Assembly (NCBI GenBank): GCA_947169745.1
Contig: CAMVQZ010000011.1
Coordinates: forward strand, 1 to 37,268
Direction of reading: 5' to 3'
Source of the DNA: an uncultured Clostridia bacterium
Lineage (GTDB): Bacteria; Bacillota; Clostridia; Oscillospirales; Acutalibacteraceae
DNA: 37,268 nucleotides
The position numbers and the translations under genes were made by a program. Under the pieces are notes generated by a model, which saw only the letters and a list, made by a program, of their open reading frames with translations, was not told the origin of the DNA and ran no database searches. Shown here in pieces: positions 36,211 through 37,268 of the stretch. Position 1 is the stretch's first letter, and each line of letters begins with the position of its first letter.

Positions 36211-37268
36211 ATGAAATTCCATAGAAAAGCAACGGCGTTATTTTCTGCACTTGCTATTCTTGGCGGTGTGGCTGTGTGTGATCTGCCTGTGACAGCGGAT
36301 AATACCGTATATGCCGCAGAAACTCAGCTCACGATAAGCAAAGGTGTTCTGTCACTGGGTAAGGGTGAAAGCTTTAAGCTGACGGCAAATAAAAGTGTGA
36401 AATGGAGAACCTCTGCGCCGAAGCTCGTCACTGTTGATCAGAGCGGAAATGTTAAAGCTGTTGGTATCGGTACTGCATGGGTGACAGGAAAAGCCACTGA
36501 TGGAACGGAAAAATCCTGCAAAATAACGGTCAGGAATGCACCCTCTAAAATCACACTTTCAAAGGGCGTTGTAACTATCGGAGTGGGAGAAAAATTCTCG
36601 GTGACTTCCACTATACAAAATGAAACAGCCTGTGCAAAGAGGACATACCGCACAAGCAACAGCAGTATCGTCAAAATGACACGGACAGACTGGCAGGGAG
36701 ATTTTGTAGGAGTAAAGCCGGGAGTTGCATATGTGACAGTGCGCTCATATAACGGCAAAGAATCTACTTGTAAGGTCACTGTCAGAAAAGCCCCCACATG
36801 GGTAAGTATTTCAAAGAAAAATCTGACAATGACTGTTGGTCAGAGTGCTACCCTCAGCGCAGGTATTGCCTCAGACGCAGGGTGTGCAAGCAGAACTTTC
36901 CGAACAAGCAACAGCAGTATTGTCAAGATGACAAAGACAAACTGGACAGGCAGCTTTACTGCTGTAAAACCCGGAACAGCGTGGGTGACAGTGCGTACTT
37001 ATAATGGAAAAGAATCGTCTTGTAAGGTTACTGTAAAAGCAAAAGAACAGCCTAAGCCTTCTACAATAAAAGTAACTTCTATAACTCTTAACAAAACAAG
37101 TGTTACTTTGGAAGAAGGAAAGACAACTACACTTACAGCTACAGTAAATCCCTCAAATGCTAATAATAAGACTATAACTTGGTCAAGTAACAATACAGGA
37201 GTTGCCACAGTAAATAATGGCACAGTTACTGCTAAAAAAGCTGGTACTGCTAATATTACTGCAAAGAG
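36211..37268 (+). CDS. Secreted protein with bacterial Ig-like (Big_2) domains, incomplete at the window end
   Basis: At least 352 residues are open to the last base, so the 3' end lies outside. AAGGAG (36197-36202) supports ATG 36211. The signal peptide is MKFHRKATALFSALAILGG followed by a cut near VYAAE (about residue 36). Four Ig-like units follow: about 39-108 (LTISKGVLSLGKGESF), 109-200 (ITLSKGVVTIGVGEKF), 201-290 (VSISKKNLTMTVGQSA) and 297-352 (ITLNKTSVTLEEGKTT). Units 2 and 3 are close relatives, both with RTSNSSIVKMT, a WxGxF insert and VTVRxYNGKES. Unit 4 is the standard Big_2 type and is richer in A/T and in Asn/Thr codons. Such domains build cell-surface or secreted proteins; any catalytic or binding part would be downstream. 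Confidence 0.85.
   Translation, partial: MKFHRKATALFSALAILGGVAVCDLPVTADNTVYAAETQLTISKGVLSLGKGESFKLTANKSVKWRTSAPKLVTVDQSGNVKAVGIGTAWVTGKATDGTEKSCKITVRNAPSKITLSKGVVTIGVGEKFSVTSTIQNETACAKRTYRTSNSSIVKMTRTDWQGDFVGVKPGVAYVTVRSYNGKESTCKVTVRKAPTWVSISKKNLTMTVGQSATLSAGIASDAGCASRTFRTSNSSIVKMTKTNWTGSFTAVKPGTAWVTVRTYNGKESSCKVTVKAKEQPKPSTIKVTSITLNKTSVTLEEGKTTTLTATVNPSNANNKTITWSSNNTGVATVNNGTVTAKKAGTANITAK

Overview
The window looks like chromosomal DNA of a Gram-positive Clostridium-class gut bacterium, most likely Ruminococcus or a close Oscillospiraceae relative. The reasons are a CIRCE-controlled groESL operon, purine-rich AGGAGG ribosome sites, SipW-type signal peptidases with TasA/camelysin-like substrates, a PKTG-type wall-anchor signal, and a secreted multimodular type I pullulanase. 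The genus is inferred, not proven.

Layout. 1-150: copy A of a dispersed GC-rich repeat. 256-1170: monoacylglycerol-lipase-like hydrolase. 1310-11359: a co-directional cluster with a consensus promoter, two ER-type (Ser/His) SipW-like signal peptidases, a probable major TasA-like matrix protein, a wall-anchored TasA-like protein, two minor SipW-type secreted proteins and a 1614-residue surface protein with InlB/MucBP-like and SpaA-like modules. 11439-12238: repeat copy B fused to the surviving 3' end of an asparagine synthetase gene. 12303-16537 (minus strand): a run of small hypothetical gene, ligA, CLC-F-type channel and a DUF3592-like membrane protein. 16550-19260: repeat C, AEC transporter, nspC and repeat D. 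19351-21339: queA and an EamA exporter. 21342-24120: ArsR regulator, free-standing HMA protein and P1B-ATPase. 24261-26496: HlyC/CorC-family protein and a ComEC-like beta-lactamase-fold hydrolase. 26540-28705: zinc-ribbon membrane protein. 28826-29172: repeat E, a double copy. 29436-33871: pullulanase. 34017-36077: CIRCE, groES, groEL and terminator. 36211 to the window end: an incomplete secreted protein with bacterial Ig-like domains.

How the genes work together. The strongest candidate for an unusual system is the SipW cluster. It reads as a self-contained machine for exporting, trimming and assembling a surface fibre or matrix: dedicated peptidases, a major subunit, a subunit carrying a sortase-type anchor, minor subunits and a giant adhesin-like protein. 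The metal module (sensor, small metal-binding protein, efflux ATPase, shared operator palindromes) is a compact Zn/Cd/Pb-type detoxification unit. The pullulanase and the incomplete Ig-like protein extend the cell-surface theme. The main non-coding novelty is a modular dispersed repeat (five loci, A to E). It sits in gene borders, carries or abuts promoters, and at copy B coincides with truncation of a gene. No tRNA, rRNA, CRISPR array, prophage or transposase gene was seen.
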